Assembly: GCF_030412785.1 (NCBI RefSeq)
Contig: NZ_CP125297.1
Coordinates: 434,001 to 498,000 of the forward strand
Length of the DNA: 64,000 nucleotides
From: Paraburkholderia sabiae
GTDB lineage: Bacteria > Pseudomonadota > Gammaproteobacteria > Burkholderiales > Burkholderiaceae
Direction: 5' to 3'
Positions 25,971 to 36,529 of this stretch are shown in pieces. The notes below the pieces were generated by a model. That model was not told the origin of the DNA. It saw only the letters and a list, made by a program, of their open reading frames with translations, and ran no database searches. Positions within the stretch are counted from its first letter, which is position 1. Each line of letters starts with the position of its first letter. The position numbers were made by a program, and so were the translations under genes.

Positions 25971-27284
25971 GCCATCCAGGTGAGGGAGCGTGCTTCACGG
26001 GGCTGCCGCTCAGACAGGGCGGTGAAACGGTCGAGCCACAGTGAGCGAGACCGGAATTGCCGGACCGACGAGCGCGTGGAGGCCGCGTCAACGCATGCAC
26101 CCGACTTCTTGGCCCCGACGGTATGCGCACACCGGCCGACGGTAAGTCGCTATACAACCGTCACTCTGCTACGCCCGCATGCGCTCTTGACGCGCTTTTC
26201 GCACCTACGCTTTTCCCTGGATGAAATTCAGAAAAGCCTTACACGCCATCTTTCCTGGCAAGGGGTCAGCGGCCATATAATCAAAGTAAAGTCTGGACAC
26301 CTCGATAAGGTAGTCGCCAATGCAGACGTCCGGCTTTTCTTTTGAGAGCGCGAATCGCGCGTTGAGACGCCGATCCCTTTGATAGGTCCACTGTATTCGT
26401 TCGATGTGGGCAACTTCAAGCCGTACGGCGATTTGCGACGGGCACTGGGACGGTGACCATGCGCTGCAGCTCCTAGCGTGCGGGTGCGTAGAAGAGACAA
26501 CCTGTCGGGAGCGCGACTTCGTGTGCAAACTGAGAGGCGATGACTGCGCTGGCGCAAGTGCCGTCCGGTACGACGGCAGAACTGCAGCCATGCCAGCGCC
26601 CAACAGGCTGTATCTCGACGCCGACGGACGTTTCGTCAGGCTTAAATCAGCGATCGAAAAGCCGACCAGGCCGGTCGCCTTGTATTGAGTCCCCGTTTTT
26701 GCGTAATCCGGTCGTTGATGAGCCGTTAAAAGGCTTAGACCGTTCTGGCAATGCCCATGAGACGCGCCGCTGCTCAATTCAGACAAGCCGACAGAGGGCG
26801 CCGACGCGCTATCGGGCGTATTACAACCACGTGCCGACTCATGCGCTCCGGTTGCGCCTTTTCGCACGGCTTTCGTTGCGAGTCTACCGTTAGCGTGGAT
26901 GATCGCCGTCAACAGAGCAGGCGAAGGGCAGTTTGCTCGGGGCCGAGTTTTAACAATCTTTAAACGATTTTTTTTCGTGCTGTTTCTATACTATGCGCCG
27001 CGCTTGCGAAAACAGGTTGAGCCGGTTGGAAGAGTAGGCAAGAGCACAAAGACGGCGGGCGCGAAAAGCAGCGATTTATTTTCGCGTGCCTCGGGACCTT
27101 CCTGGAGCGCCCTTGGGTCGCAGGTGGCCTGCAGGCTAAAGCGCACGACGGAACGGTGGCTCGCAAGCCCGCTTGAAGGGCGAGCTAGTGGACGGGCGAG
27201 GCCTCGCTGGACGGAGCGGCAGTCGCGTCCTTACTCAAATGTCGCGCCTTGCCGGCAAAAAGATCAATTTTGATCCGGTGGATT
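25971..27284. other. 1.3-kb stretch without a supported gene
   Basis: Both strands have medium-length open frames, but their composition is that of random high-GC sequence and none shows a family motif. AT-rich DNA at 26950-26995 (TTTAACAATCTTTAAACG, a T8 run, then TATACT at 26988) may hold the promoter of the response regulator gene at 27285. Confidence 0.4.
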
Positions 27285-27992
27285 ATGAGAATCGCAGTCT
27301 TGGAGGATGATCCGGCACAAGCCGATTTTGTGTGCCAGATACTAGCGGCGGACGGACACGTTTGTCACACGTTCGCAGAGGGCCGCGTGCTCGTGAAGCA
27401 GTTGAGGCGAGAGACTTTCGACCTTCTGGTACTCGACTGGAACGTGCCGACAATGTCCGGCGAAGAGGTACTGCAATGGGTGCGCCAAACTCTTGCCGAA
27501 CGCCTTCCCGTCCTGTTCATGACCGGCCGCAGCCGTGAGACGGACATTTCCTCGATGCTCAACAAGGGAGCCGACGATTACGTCGTCAAACCGGTTTCGG
27601 CCGGTGTGCTGCTGGCGCGGGTCAGGTCGTTGCTGCGCGGGGCCTATCAGATCGATCGGTCGGTAAGTAGCGAGGTTTTTGGGGAGTTCGAGTTTGAACT
27701 CAGATCCAGGGAGGTACGTGCCCGCGGCGAAGCGGTGAGGCTGACCCAAAAGGAGTTCGAGCTTGCACTCCTGCTGTTCCGGCATCTGAGCCAGCCGCTG
27801 TCGCGCGCGCATATCCTCGAGTCTGTCTGGCGGCATGACACGGAGATTCCGACGCGCACGATGGACACGCACGTGTCGCTGCTGCGTGCAAAACTCGGGC
27901 TGCGACCCGAACACGGCTATCGCCTCACGCCGATCTACGGCTATGGGTACCGACTGGAAAAGGTGGAGAAGCTGCAAGGGGGGGCGGCGTGA
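27285..27992 (+). CDS. OmpR/PhoB-type response regulator
   Basis: 235 residues, complete, from the ATG at 27285. The receiver domain has acidic EDD at 7-9, the phosphoacceptor aspartate in LLVLDWNVP, T in LFMTGR and K in YVVKP. The C-terminal winged helix shows RLTQKEFELALLLFRH and the terminal TIYGYGYRL loop (here PIYGYGYRL). It binds DNA as a phosphorylated dimer. No histidine kinase is adjacent, so it is an orphan or has lost its partner; the nearest kinases at 39.6-42.1 kb are degraded and of a different (NarL-linked) type. Confidence 0.9.
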   Translation: MRIAVLEDDPAQADFVCQILAADGHVCHTFAEGRVLVKQLRRETFDLLVLDWNVPTMSGEEVLQWVRQTLAERLPVLFMTGRSRETDISSMLNKGADDYVVKPVSAGVLLARVRSLLRGAYQIDRSVSSEVFGEFEFELRSREVRARGEAVRLTQKEFELALLLFRHLSQPLSRAHILESVWRHDTEIPTRTMDTHVSLLRAKLGLRPEHGYRLTPIYGYGYRLEKVEKLQGGAA

Positions 27993-28182
27993 CGGAGGTC
28001 GTCCAACCGGCGGCGCATTGCGCTGCGCCAAATGCCGTTAAGAGATATCAACAAGGTAAGCGTAAATTCCTATCATAAGCCTTGTAGTTATAAAGACTGC
28101 GCCGGTTATTACGATTTGTGCAGTAACGTCTGATTTTTCTTGCGCTAATCTGAGCGGCCCTCTGCGATCCGGACGATCCGCA

Positions 28183-31100
28183 ATGGCTACCCTCGAACGC
28201 ACCTCGTACCCGCGCTTCCCGAAGTCCTGGCACTCCGGGAACTGCAAACCTGCTACACGCCGCTGCCCGACGAGCTCGAATGGGCACGCCGGTCAACGCG
28301 CGGCGAGCGACCTCGACTGGGCCTGCTGGTGCTGCTGAAGGTCTTTCAGCAACTGCACTATTTCCCTCCGCTCGCTACCATTCCGGCCGGCGTCGTTGAA
28401 CACGTTCGGGCAGCCGCCGATATCGGCGACACCGTGCAATTCGGCTACGACACTGAGACCTCCCCAACGCTGTTCCGGCATTACACGGCGGTTCGCACCT
28501 GGCTCGACGTGAAACCGTATTACGGCACCGACGCGAACGCGATCGCGACACGGGCAGCGCATACGGCGTCGCTGACGATGGACCAGCCGGTGGACATCAT
28601 CAACGCGACGATCGACGAGCTGATCGCGCGCGATATCGAGCTGCCGGCGTTCTCGACGCTCGACCGGCTGACTGAACAGATCCACGCCCGGGCGCAGTCC
28701 CGACTGTTCAAGCGCGCCACGCGGCGCTTGACCGATGAACAGAAGCTCGCGCTTGACCGGCTGCTCGCGCGGGATCTGTCAAATCGACAGACTGCCTACC
28801 ACAGGATCAATCGTCATGCGAAACGCCCGTCGCGCCAGCATCTGGAGCTGCTGATCGACCAGATTGCCTGGCTCGATGAGCTCGGCGATTTTTCACTGGC
28901 CATCGCCGGGATTCCGGCCTCGAAGCTGCGCTCGCTCGCCAATCAGGCGATGGCGCTCGACGCGTCCGCGCTCAGGAACGACACTTTGCCCGAGAAGCGC
29001 TACACATTGATCGTCGCGCTGCTCAACCGCATGCGTGTACGCGCCCGCGACGATCTCGCCGACATGTTTGTCCGGCGCATGGGTGCCATCCACAAGCGCG
29101 CAAGCGACGAGCTGGACGCCATTCAGCGCAAACAGCGTGATCAGGTCGAAGACCTCGTAGGCTTGCTCGACGGCGTTGTCGACATCCTTGCCGACGAATC
29201 CGATGAGACGGCTATCGCCCGAGCGGTCAGGAAGCTGCTCGCGCCGAAAGGCGACCTGGAGCCCTTGCGCGAGAGCTGTGCGGCGATCCGCGCGTTCAGC
29301 GGCCGCAACTATCTACCGTTGCTCTGGAAGCACTTCAAGGCGCACCGTTCGGTCATGATGCGTGTCGCTCTTACGCTCGAATGGGATTCGACAAGCCCGG
29401 TCCGCTCGCTGCTGAACGCACTCGATGCGGTGCTGGAGAACGAATCGCTGCATCGTGAGTGGATCGATGCGGACGTCGGCGTGAGCTTCGCCGCGCCGCG
29501 GTGGCGCAAGCTCGTGCGGCGCTCGCACGGCGACGGATCGCCGACCAATCGCCGGTATCTCGAGCTCTGCGTGTTCTCGTACATGGCCGAGGAACTGCGG
29601 GTCGGCGATCTGTGCGTATCGGGCTCCGACGCGTACGCCGACTATCGCGATCACCTGTTGCCGTGGCGGCAATGCGAGCAGCAGTTGCCGGACTATTGCG
29701 ACAAGCTCGGCATGCCCACAACCGGCTGTGACTTCGTGCGCCATCTGCGTCAATGGCTGACAGACGCTTCCCACAAGCTCGACGCCGAATTACCGCGCAA
29801 GCGCGAGCACGTCGTGATCGACCGTCATGGCGAGCCGATACTGCGCAAAACCGTCGCCAAGGAGATCCCGGCGAGCGCTTTGCAGGAGCGGCTCAGCGCC
29901 CGACTGCCGACTCGGAACATGCTGGACATCCTCGCGAACATCGAGCATTGGACCCATTTCACGCGGCACTTCGGGCCGTTGTCCGGGAGTGATCCGCAGA
30001 TTCGCAAGGATGCCGAGCGCTACCTGCTGACCATTTTTGCGATGGGCTGCAATCTCGGTCCGACCCAGGCGGCCCGCCATCTTGATTCCGATGTCACCGC
30101 GCACATGCTGTCGTTCGTCAATCGCCGGCATATCAAGCTCGAAACCGCACAACGCGAGCTGATTGAACTGTACCTTCGGCTCGATCTGCCGAAACACTGG
30201 GGCGATGGCAAGACGGTGGCGGCCGATGGCACGCAGTACGACTTCTACGACAACAACCTGCTGGCTGGCTATCACTTTCGCTACCGGAAAATGGGCGCGG
30301 TCGCATACCGGCACGTCGCCGACAACTAAATCGCGGTTTTCCAGCACTTCATTCCGCCGGGCGTGTGGGAGTCGATCTATGTGATCGAGGGCTTGCTGAA
30401 GGCCGGCCTGTCGGTCAAGGCAGATACCGTTCATGCCGACACGCAGGGGCAGTCCGCCGCCGTTTTTGCGTTCACGTACCTACTCGGCATCAACCTGATG
30501 CCACGGATTCGCAACTGGAAGGATCTCGTGCTGTACCGGCCGGACAGCAAGGCCAAGTACATGCACATCGACAAGCTGTTCACGGCGACCATCGACTGGG
30601 TGCTGATCGAGCAGCACTGGCAGGAGCTAATGCAGGTCGCATTGTCGATTCATGCCGGTACCATCTCGTCGCCGCTGCTGCTGCGCCGGCTCGGCTCCGA
30701 AAGCCGCAAGAACCGGCTGTATCTTGCGGCGCGCGAGCTCGGCCACGTCGTTCGCGCGGTATTCCTGCTTGAGTGGATCGGCAGCATCGAATTGCGTCAG
30801 GAGGTCAACGCGAACACGAACAAGATCGAGTCGTACAATGGCCTCTCGAAGTGGTTGTCTTTCGGCGGGGACGTGATCGCCGAGAACGAGCCAGAGGAGC
30901 AGCAGAGGCGACTACGCTACAACGACCTCGTCGCGTCGGCCGTGATCTTGCAGAACACGGTGGACATGATGCAGGCGCGACGCGAGATGGCGGCAAACCG
31001 CGAGAAAGTGCGCGCCGAAGACATTGAGTTTTTGAGCCCGTATCCGACCCACAACATCCGGCGCTTCGGCCACTATAAGCTACATCTAGATCGTCGGCCG

Positions 31101-31268
31101 GAAGCCTGGATCCGGGACCCGCTGTTCGGCCAACTGCCCGTACCTACGCGTCCCGCTCATGACTGCACGCCCGGCCAAAACTACGACTTATTTTGGCGAC
31201 GTCGACACCGCTGCGCTGGAGCGGCTCGAATCGAGCTACGACACAACCCGCCTGCTGGCTGCAGTTGA
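28183..31268 (+). pseudogene. tnpA: Tn3-family transposase, frameshift and nonsense
   Basis: The start MATLERTSYPRFPK (28183) is in one frame; a 1-nt shift near 28225 moves to VLALRELQTCYTPLPDE, which stays open to TAA at 30327-30329. There, HVADN-stop-IAVFQHFIPPGVWESIYVIEGLLK shows that a conserved Tyr codon has become TAA in the catalytic region. The same frame runs on through HADTQGQSAAVFAFTYLLGI (containing a catalytic aspartate) and ELRQEVNANTNKIESYNGLS to 31268. Otherwise near full length (about 1000 codons). It differs from the Tn3 copy at 22.4 kb. Dead unless suppressed. Confidence 0.9.
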
Positions 31269-31410
31269 TATCGTCGATCGCATCCGCACCCAACTCCATG
31301 ATCCCGAGGGGTTACAAGACGACATCCTGGAGATCCACAGCATGGCGCATTCCGTGTTGAATGGCGCACCATTGGTGCCGTCGCACCGCGAAGACACACT
31401 GCCGATCGGG
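31159..31410 (+). pseudogene. Small Tn3-linked ORF cut by an IS66 end
   Basis: MTARPAKTTTYFGDVDTAALERLESSYDTTRL begins a helical acidic protein that continues to HREDTLPIG at 31410, exactly where the IS66 left end GTAAGCG begins (31411). The frame then reads 35 codons of IS66 end before stopping, so the natural C-terminus is lost. Family not known to me; its position after a Tn3 transposase suggests a passenger gene. Confidence 0.6.
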
Positions 31411-32053
31411 GTAAGCGTAGCCGGAGGGCCGTTGAGAATTCTATGGACAAGCGTCGAAGAACGCGGCGGGCACATCGTGCCGCTGCCAGAAGGGATCAAA
31501 GCGAGGCAGGTGTAGATGGGAGGAGATGCTTCGCGACGTTCCAGGGCAACAGTTCGTCGATGCGGTTGGCCTGGTGATCCGCAATGTGCGTAAGCACGAA
31601 TTCCAGGTAGGCACGTGGATTGATGTTGTTCAATTTGCACGAGCCGATCAGGCTATACATTGCGGCGGCTCGCTCACCACCGCTGTCGGAGGCGACCAAG
31701 GGCCACGCAGCGCAAGGCATTTCCGGCGAGCACGTTGCTGATCTCGACGCGGCCGTCGTCACAGAATAGCGTGAGTCCATCCCAGCGATTCAGCGAGTAG
31801 TTAATCGCCTCGACCAATGGTGCCTTCGGCCAGAGCGTAGCCAGTTTCTCCCTCATCGGCATATCGAGGGCCTCGAGCAACGGGCTACTCTTTTCTTGCC
31901 TGACGCGTCGCCGCTCATCGGGTGGTTTTCCGCGGATAGCCGCCTCGATTTCGTAGAGATCGCCAATCATGTCGAGCCATTGCTTCGTGATTTCCGACGG
32001 GGCTGTTTCATGGACGTCGAATACGTATCGGCGCGCGTGCGCCTTATGCCGAG
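31411..32053 (-). pseudogene. IS66 copy 2: left end and C-terminal tnpC, truncated
   Basis: Starts with GTAAGCG at 31411 and is very similar to the complete IS66 at 13254. On the minus strand it encodes the TnpC C-terminus (IADHQANRIDELLPWNVAKH; MIGDLYEIEAAIRGKPPDERRR). About 20 nt are missing where GRRNFMFAG should be (near 31690), breaking the frame. It stops at the A-H-A-R-R motif, at a palindromic junction with a different IS66 fragment. No right end or tnpA/tnpB. Confidence 0.88.
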
Positions 32054-32072
32054 CTCGGCATAAGGCGCACGC
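32035..32072. repeat. 38-bp perfect palindrome at an IS66-IS66 junction
   Basis: GCGTGCGCCTTATGCCGAG (32035-32053) is followed directly by its exact complement (32054-32072), with no spacer. Each arm belongs to a different IS66 tnpC fragment at the same place in the protein (xHKAHARR). Confidence 0.95.
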
Positions 32073-32619
32073 CCGACGCCAGTTCTATGAATTGCACGCA
32101 GCGCGCCCCAATGCGTTGAACACCGAAGCGCTCGAGCTTATCGGCGCGCTATACCGGATTGAGGCAACGATCAGGGGCAAACCTCCCGACGAGCGCCGCG
32201 CCTATCGCTAGGAGCACGCGCGGCCGTTACTTGACCGATTCCATGCGTGGCTCACGACGACGCTCGAAACACTCTCGCGTAAATCTGACGCGGGTCAGGC
32301 GATCCTCTATGCGTTGAACAGATGGGAAGCGCTCACACGCTACTGCGATCATGGCCGGCTCGAAATCGATAACCTGCCAGTCGAGCGCGCGCTACGCGGG
32401 GTGGCCATCGGTCGCCGCAATTATCTGTTCGCTGGAGCAGACTCTGGCGGCGAACGTGCCGCCGCCATCTACAGCCTGGTTGGCACCGCAAAACTCAATG
32501 GCATCGATCCTGAGGCGTATCTGCGCTTCGTGCTCGCACGCATCGCCGATCATGCGATCAATCGCATTGACGAACTCACACCGTGGGCCGTCGCCGATCA
32601 GCTCCGCAGCCCAGCCTGA
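32054..32619 (+). pseudogene. Different IS66-family tnpC C-terminal fragment
   Basis: Plus-strand frame reading HKAHARRQFYELHAARPNAL, then an in-frame TAG at 32209-32211 (after DERRAYR), then [14 protein letters not shown] through [20 protein letters not shown] and [19 protein letters not shown] to [12 protein letters not shown]. The sequence diverges from the IS66 at 13254, so it is another family member. N-terminal two thirds missing; no IS end was found. Confidence 0.85.
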
Positions 32620-33040
32620 CAATCACGATCCCCCGTCAAGACATCGCTGCTGCCACGCTTACCCCAGATGCGTACCTCTGCTGATTGCGGACGCTTTTTC
32701 TTGATCGATCGCTTTCTGTGCGAGAAACTCAGGCGCGGCGCCGCCGAGTGCATATGGACTCGCGATCGGCAACAAAGCTGCTGTCGGGACTCGATTCTTG
32801 CTCACCGCGCTTGCGCGGTAACTGAACGGCTCATGGCCGCCGCACATGGAAGATGCGACTGCATGTGTACCCATCCCGAACGCTGCCGCATTGGATCAGC
32901 GGTGTGCTGTCACTTGGACCCGGGGGGCTGCAGCAAAAATAGGGATCCGTGCATGCGCTCGTCTCTCTGCACGACTGCATGCCAACGCTCCAGCAACGGC
33001 CCACTCGATGTGCGCACTGCGTTCGGGCTTCGGTAGTAAC
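32620..33040. other. Stretch without a supported gene
   Basis: No coding frame with family features; probably sequence beyond the decayed IS66. Confidence 0.4.
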
Positions 33041-33274
33041 CTATTTTTTCCTGGCGTTATCGATTTGATCGAGGGCTGCATGGAGTTGTTCCCGGCTCAT
33101 AAGCAGCTCCTTGCCGTCGCCGCGTTTGGTGCGAAGGATCTGGGCGGCATTCATGTGGTTCATTTCCGATACTATGCGGGCAACCGTGATTTGGTCGATC
33201 CGCGCTGCGACCTCAAGGTCATGTTGGCGCAGTTCTTCGTCGTTGAAGACGTGAAAACTTGGGTTTTTGCTCAA
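33041..33274 (-). CDS. Small hypothetical protein (77 aa, TTG start)
   Basis: The minus strand reads AGGAGA (33281-33286), 6 nt, then TTG (33274), giving MSKNPSFHVFNDEELRQHDL and continuing through a charged, helical protein to LDQIDNARKK. The well-placed ribosome site decides this start over longer upstream frames. The protein is acidic N-terminally and basic at the end, with no membrane segment or known motif. Its neighbours are IS remnants and a transporter remnant, so no function can be inferred. Confidence 0.55.
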   Translation of the reverse strand: MSKNPSFHVFNDEELRQHDLEVAARIDQITVARIVSEMNHMNAAQILRTKRGDGKELLMSREQLHAALDQIDNARKK

Positions 33275-33639
33275 GATAATTCTCCTGTCACAGGTTGAGT
33301 GGCCGAAGAAGAGACGATGGACCCTGACCAAAGGTCTATGCAACACGCACATGTGCGGTAGTACACACATTGCGCTAACTTGACATAAGGGGTCCCCTTG
33401 ATTTCGGCGCAAATTTCCGGTTTAGAACGCTCTCGGCTCATGCGGCTTTGCGGGCCGACCCCAATAAATATTAGTGCGAAATCAAGGTCCTGCTGTCTGG
33501 ACCCGAAGCCTCAATTCTCGGTCCCGAGAGGCGACAAGCGGCCAATTCCCGCCTCTTGAGAAGTGCTTGAATCCGCCAATTGACAGGCCGGTTGGACGGT
33601 GGGAAGCGACATCTACCTTTCCGACAGCACTTTGAAGCG
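33275..33639. other. Intergenic stretch
   Basis: No gene seen. AAGGGG-T-CCCCTT is a short palindrome at about 33386-33398, and TTGACATAA (33380-33388) resembles the repeats at 16418-16459. Confidence 0.35.
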
Positions 33640-33850
33640 TGCGTTGACGGCCAACGTGCAAAATCATTACGCTCGCGATGATGAATATGAGCGCCGCAAA
33701 CTCCAGCGGGGCAAACTTTTCTCCAACGGCCTAACCGATCACGAGTGCAACAGCCGGAGCCATATACGTCGCACCGGACGATGCAACCGTCGACCGAAAT
33801 AATTCTGTCACTGCCACCAGCACGACGGCGGCTGATCCGGAGAATGGAAC
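33640..33850 (-). pseudogene. EamA/DMT-type transporter remnant
   Basis: One minus-strand frame reads FSGSAAVVLVAVTELF, then ATYMAPAVALVIG, a TAG stop, then AVGEKFAPLEFAALIFIIASVMIL. This is the last two membrane helices of an EamA-family drug/metabolite exporter (pattern: YLxPxxAxLxGxxxLGExxxxxxxxGxxLIxxGxxL). The rest of the protein is absent and a stop interrupts it. Boundaries approximate. Confidence 0.5.
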
Positions 33851-34600
33851 ATGGACACCGCTTCACTCGGCATCCAGGCTGTGTCCGGATCATGCAACAC
33901 GCTCACGCGAAAAAACGAACGGCCTTGCTGAGTTGCTTGCGCTTGTCGTACCCTTCGATTCGAAATTCTCTACTTGACTTCGGTAACGCGCCAGAGCCGT
34001 ACGATGCGCGCATGCGCGACCGGCCCCTCGAAATCGAACGTGAACGCACTAACGAAGTGAATTGCGAGCGCTTGTCTTCGCTCAGCACCTGTTCCGCCAT
34101 CGGTCGCACCATAGGCATGCCCGCGAATACAGACCGGTTAACAACGGAACAGAGCGCATTTCTCAGCTCATGTCGTCCCAACACCAAAGGCGATCTTGAC
34201 GCTTTTGTTACACGATCGCGGATGCTTTGTCGCAAAGATGACATGACGATTTCAGATGTGTACACAACGAATGCAGTGGGATAAATAGAAATGAAGAGCG
34301 CTGTATAGAATGCGGACGTGAATGGCACGAAACCTGCGGGAAAGCTGTTTGCACGGGCACGCTCCGGACAATGAGAACTCGACAGCACGCGACAACTCGT
34401 TATCCACTGATCAACCTCGTCGACGCTGATGGCAGCCAGCGGCGGATGGGAGGTCAACCTAAAGGATCGGATTCGCTGGCTCGAACGAAAGCGTTGCCGG
34501 ACAACTAACGGTGTATGGAGTTCTCGGATATCTGCTGAAGACGCGACCCGCGCAAAGCCTAAATCGCTGTTTATGGCTGGTAACAAAGGAGTTGAAGAAC
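33851..34600. other. Stretch without a supported gene
   Basis: Several open frames of 60-180 codons exist on both strands but none has recognisable motifs; the region reads as decayed sequence. Confidence 0.35.
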
Positions 34601-35014
34601 ATGCATTGTGATCGACCGAACCCGCCACCGTCGACACGTAGCCTCGCTGATATGGGTACCGGTACAATACATTTCCGTCTCCCACGCGGTGTGCCATTGC
34701 CGGCCGGATTGTCATGCACGATAGTGTCATTTGAGCACCGTGCCCGAACATACTGGCATATTCACCCGTTAGGCCAACGATTGTTCGTGACAGCGGGATG
34801 CGGGTGGATGCAGTGTGAAGGCGGACCGATTGTGGCGATGCATCCTGGTGATATGGTCTGCATTGCGCCGAACCGAAAACATTGGCACGGTGCGTCACCA
34901 TGGACCTCCGTGAGGCTGATTGCCCTCCAGAAGGAGCATGACAGCAAACGTGTCGATTGGCTAAAACCGGTTACCGACGAGCAGTACTACGCCAGACCGT
35001 CTCTCGACATCTGA
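34601..35014 (+). CDS. Cupin-domain protein
   Basis: 137 residues from the ATG at 34601, chosen for its AAAGGAG at 34585-34591. A single-domain cupin: motif 1 is YWHIHPLGQRLFVTAGCGWMQ, with the metal-ligand histidines in HxH, and motif 2 is PGDMVCIAPNRKHWHGA, with the last histidine ligand. Downstream, RLIALQKEHDSKRVDWL is usual for small stress- or quinone-linked cupins (carboxymuconolactone-decarboxylase-associated type). Substrate unknown. It is the first intact gene upstream of a 7-deazaguanine gene remnant, but no functional link is evident. Confidence 0.82.
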   Translation: MHCDRPNPPPSTRSLADMGTGTIHFRLPRGVPLPAGLSCTIVSFEHRARTYWHIHPLGQRLFVTAGCGWMQCEGGPIVAMHPGDMVCIAPNRKHWHGASPWTSVRLIALQKEHDSKRVDWLKPVTDEQYYARPSLDI

Positions 35015-35189
35015 CGGAGCGCGATGTTAGAGAATCAAAGGCACTTCCCCCTTCTCAAGTTTGCGGCGAAGCGGCAAACCGGCATCAACTGACTGTGTCG
35101 CGATAGTGGAATCAGGATGATTAAGCCCATTACGATGACGATTACCAAAACCACAAGCGAACAGAACTGGGGATAACTATTCGATCTCC

Positions 35190-35449
35190 GTCGTCGAACT
35201 TGATTTGCCCCATGTGCATGGTTGTGGGCATAAAGGCAAGACGTTGCTATTTCAAGGACTACTAGGATCACCGCATGTTGCTGTGGAACGACGCCCCTTT
35301 CTATCTACGTGCGCGGCATGGATACGTCGATGGTCAGGGTGTCCCGCTCAATCCAACCGCCAAGAGCATGGCGCGGTGGCTGGTGACCGTGCTCGGCACT
35401 CGAAGTGCTGGAAGCCACCGACGTGCGGTTGGGGGAACTTCTGACTTAG
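35190..35449 (+). pseudogene. QueD-like (6-carboxytetrahydropterin synthase) remnant
   Basis: Fragments in different frames suggest a decayed QueD: ELDLPHVHGCGHKGKT (zinc-histidine region), VLLWNDAPFYLRARHG, VPLNPTAKSMARWLV (the NPTAEN motif with KS in place of EN), and, after a 1-nt frame change near 35395, SALEVLEATDVRLGELLT ending at TAG 35447-35449. The middle of the enzyme is missing. It lies 11 nt before an intact QueE, the usual order in deazaguanine operons. The family match is by pattern and moderate. Confidence 0.45.
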
Positions 35450-35460
35450 GAGACACGCAA

Positions 35461-36168
35461 ATGCACTGTGACGTACCGTCGGTAGCTGTGCCACCCGTTG
35501 GCAGCTATCCCGTCAACGAGATTTTTGAGTCGTTACAGGGCGAAGGCAACTTCACGGGCACACCTTCAGTGTTCGTCCGTCTGCAAGGGTGTCCGGTGGG
35601 CTGCGCGTGGTGTGACAGCAAGCACACGTGGCAGGTGATGCCAGAGCGCGAAATCAGTGTCGGGACGATGGGCGAGAAAACGGGGCGGCCGTGCGACAGC
35701 TATGCGTGGTGTGACGTGCCGACGCTCGCGAACATTGTGCGGGCGGCAGACGCTGAGCACGTAGTCATCACGGGCGGCGAACCGTGCATGTACGACCTGC
35801 GCCCGCTGATCGCGAAGCTCGAAGCGTGGCATCACCGTGTCCAGGTCGAAACCTCGGGCACTTACGTGCCGCTCGTCACGCCGAGCACCTTCGTCACCAC
35901 GAGCCCGAAGTACGGAATGCCAAGTGGACGCCCGGTGCTCGATGAGGCGCTGGCGCGCGCCAACGAGATCAAGTATCCGGTCGGCAAGCAGCGCGACATT
36001 GATATCGTGCTCGAGAGACTTGACCCGATCCAGCGCGCGCGGGGCACCCCGATCTGGTTGCAGCCGCTGAGTCTGTCGTCCCGCGCCACGGGCATCTGCA
36101 TGAAGGCGGCGCACCGCTACGGCTGGCGCGTCTCGTTGCAGACGAATAAGTTCATCAACATCAGGTAG
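35461..36168 (+). CDS. queE: 7-carboxy-7-deazaguanine synthase QueE (radical SAM)
   Basis: 235 residues from the ATG at 35461, preceded by TAGGAGA at 35447-35453. It shows VNEIFESLQGEGNFTG and FVRLQGCPVGCAWCDSKHTW, the CxxxCxxC that holds the 4Fe-4S cluster, then HVVITGGEPCMYDL (the GGEP SAM motif), VETSGTY and SPK. QueE contracts the ring of carboxytetrahydropterin to CDG using SAM, on the path to preQ0 for queuosine tRNA or 7-deazaguanine DNA modification. Full length for the family. Its QueD neighbour is a remnant and no QueC, FolE or DNA-inserting TGT is visible in the window, so it is either an orphan or complements genes elsewhere. Confidence 0.92.
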   Translation: MHCDVPSVAVPPVGSYPVNEIFESLQGEGNFTGTPSVFVRLQGCPVGCAWCDSKHTWQVMPEREISVGTMGEKTGRPCDSYAWCDVPTLANIVRAADAEHVVITGGEPCMYDLRPLIAKLEAWHHRVQVETSGTYVPLVTPSTFVTTSPKYGMPSGRPVLDEALARANEIKYPVGKQRDIDIVLERLDPIQRARGTPIWLQPLSLSSRATGICMKAAHRYGWRVSLQTNKFINIR

Positions 36169-36529
36169 CGTCATCATTCCAGCCCGAGGAAGAAAGTCCA
36201 CGCCCACGATGCTCAAGCTGATCGAGAGCAGTTGCGTCACCCGGACCACGCGCCGCTCCCGTCCGGGCTTTCTCCCGTGCTCGTGTGGACGAACGCGCCC
36301 GTGCGGGATGGATTTGCATCACGCCCGAACGCGAGCGGCTCGCCCAGGCTGTTTCGCCGTGGCGCTCGCGATGAGCACGCAATACGAGATATCCGTTGAA
36401 TCGCTACGATTCAGATCGATATGTCGTTCGGTTTAGGCGTGGCATGGGATTTTACCCACCAGCACGGCGCCTGATACTCGGTTGTGTAACTCCACTGAAT
36501 TGTATTTGTGAAAAAAAGAAGGTGAACCG
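36169..36529. other. Intergenic stretch before the CdtB-like gene
   Basis: High-GC sequence at 36190-36400 with no recognisable gene, then a drop in GC from about 36470 (TTGTATTTGTGAAAAAAAGAAG), where the CdtB-like gene begins. The compositional break marks a likely import boundary. Confidence 0.45.

Noticed and set aside
26205..26912. 235-codon minus-strand frame
   Set aside because: No ribosome site, no motif, and the residue pattern (Ser/Pro/Arg/His-rich) is that of non-coding high-GC DNA.
33903..34901. 332-codon minus-strand open frame overlapping the cupin gene
   Set aside because: The cupin on the plus strand has motifs and a ribosome site; the antisense frame has neither.
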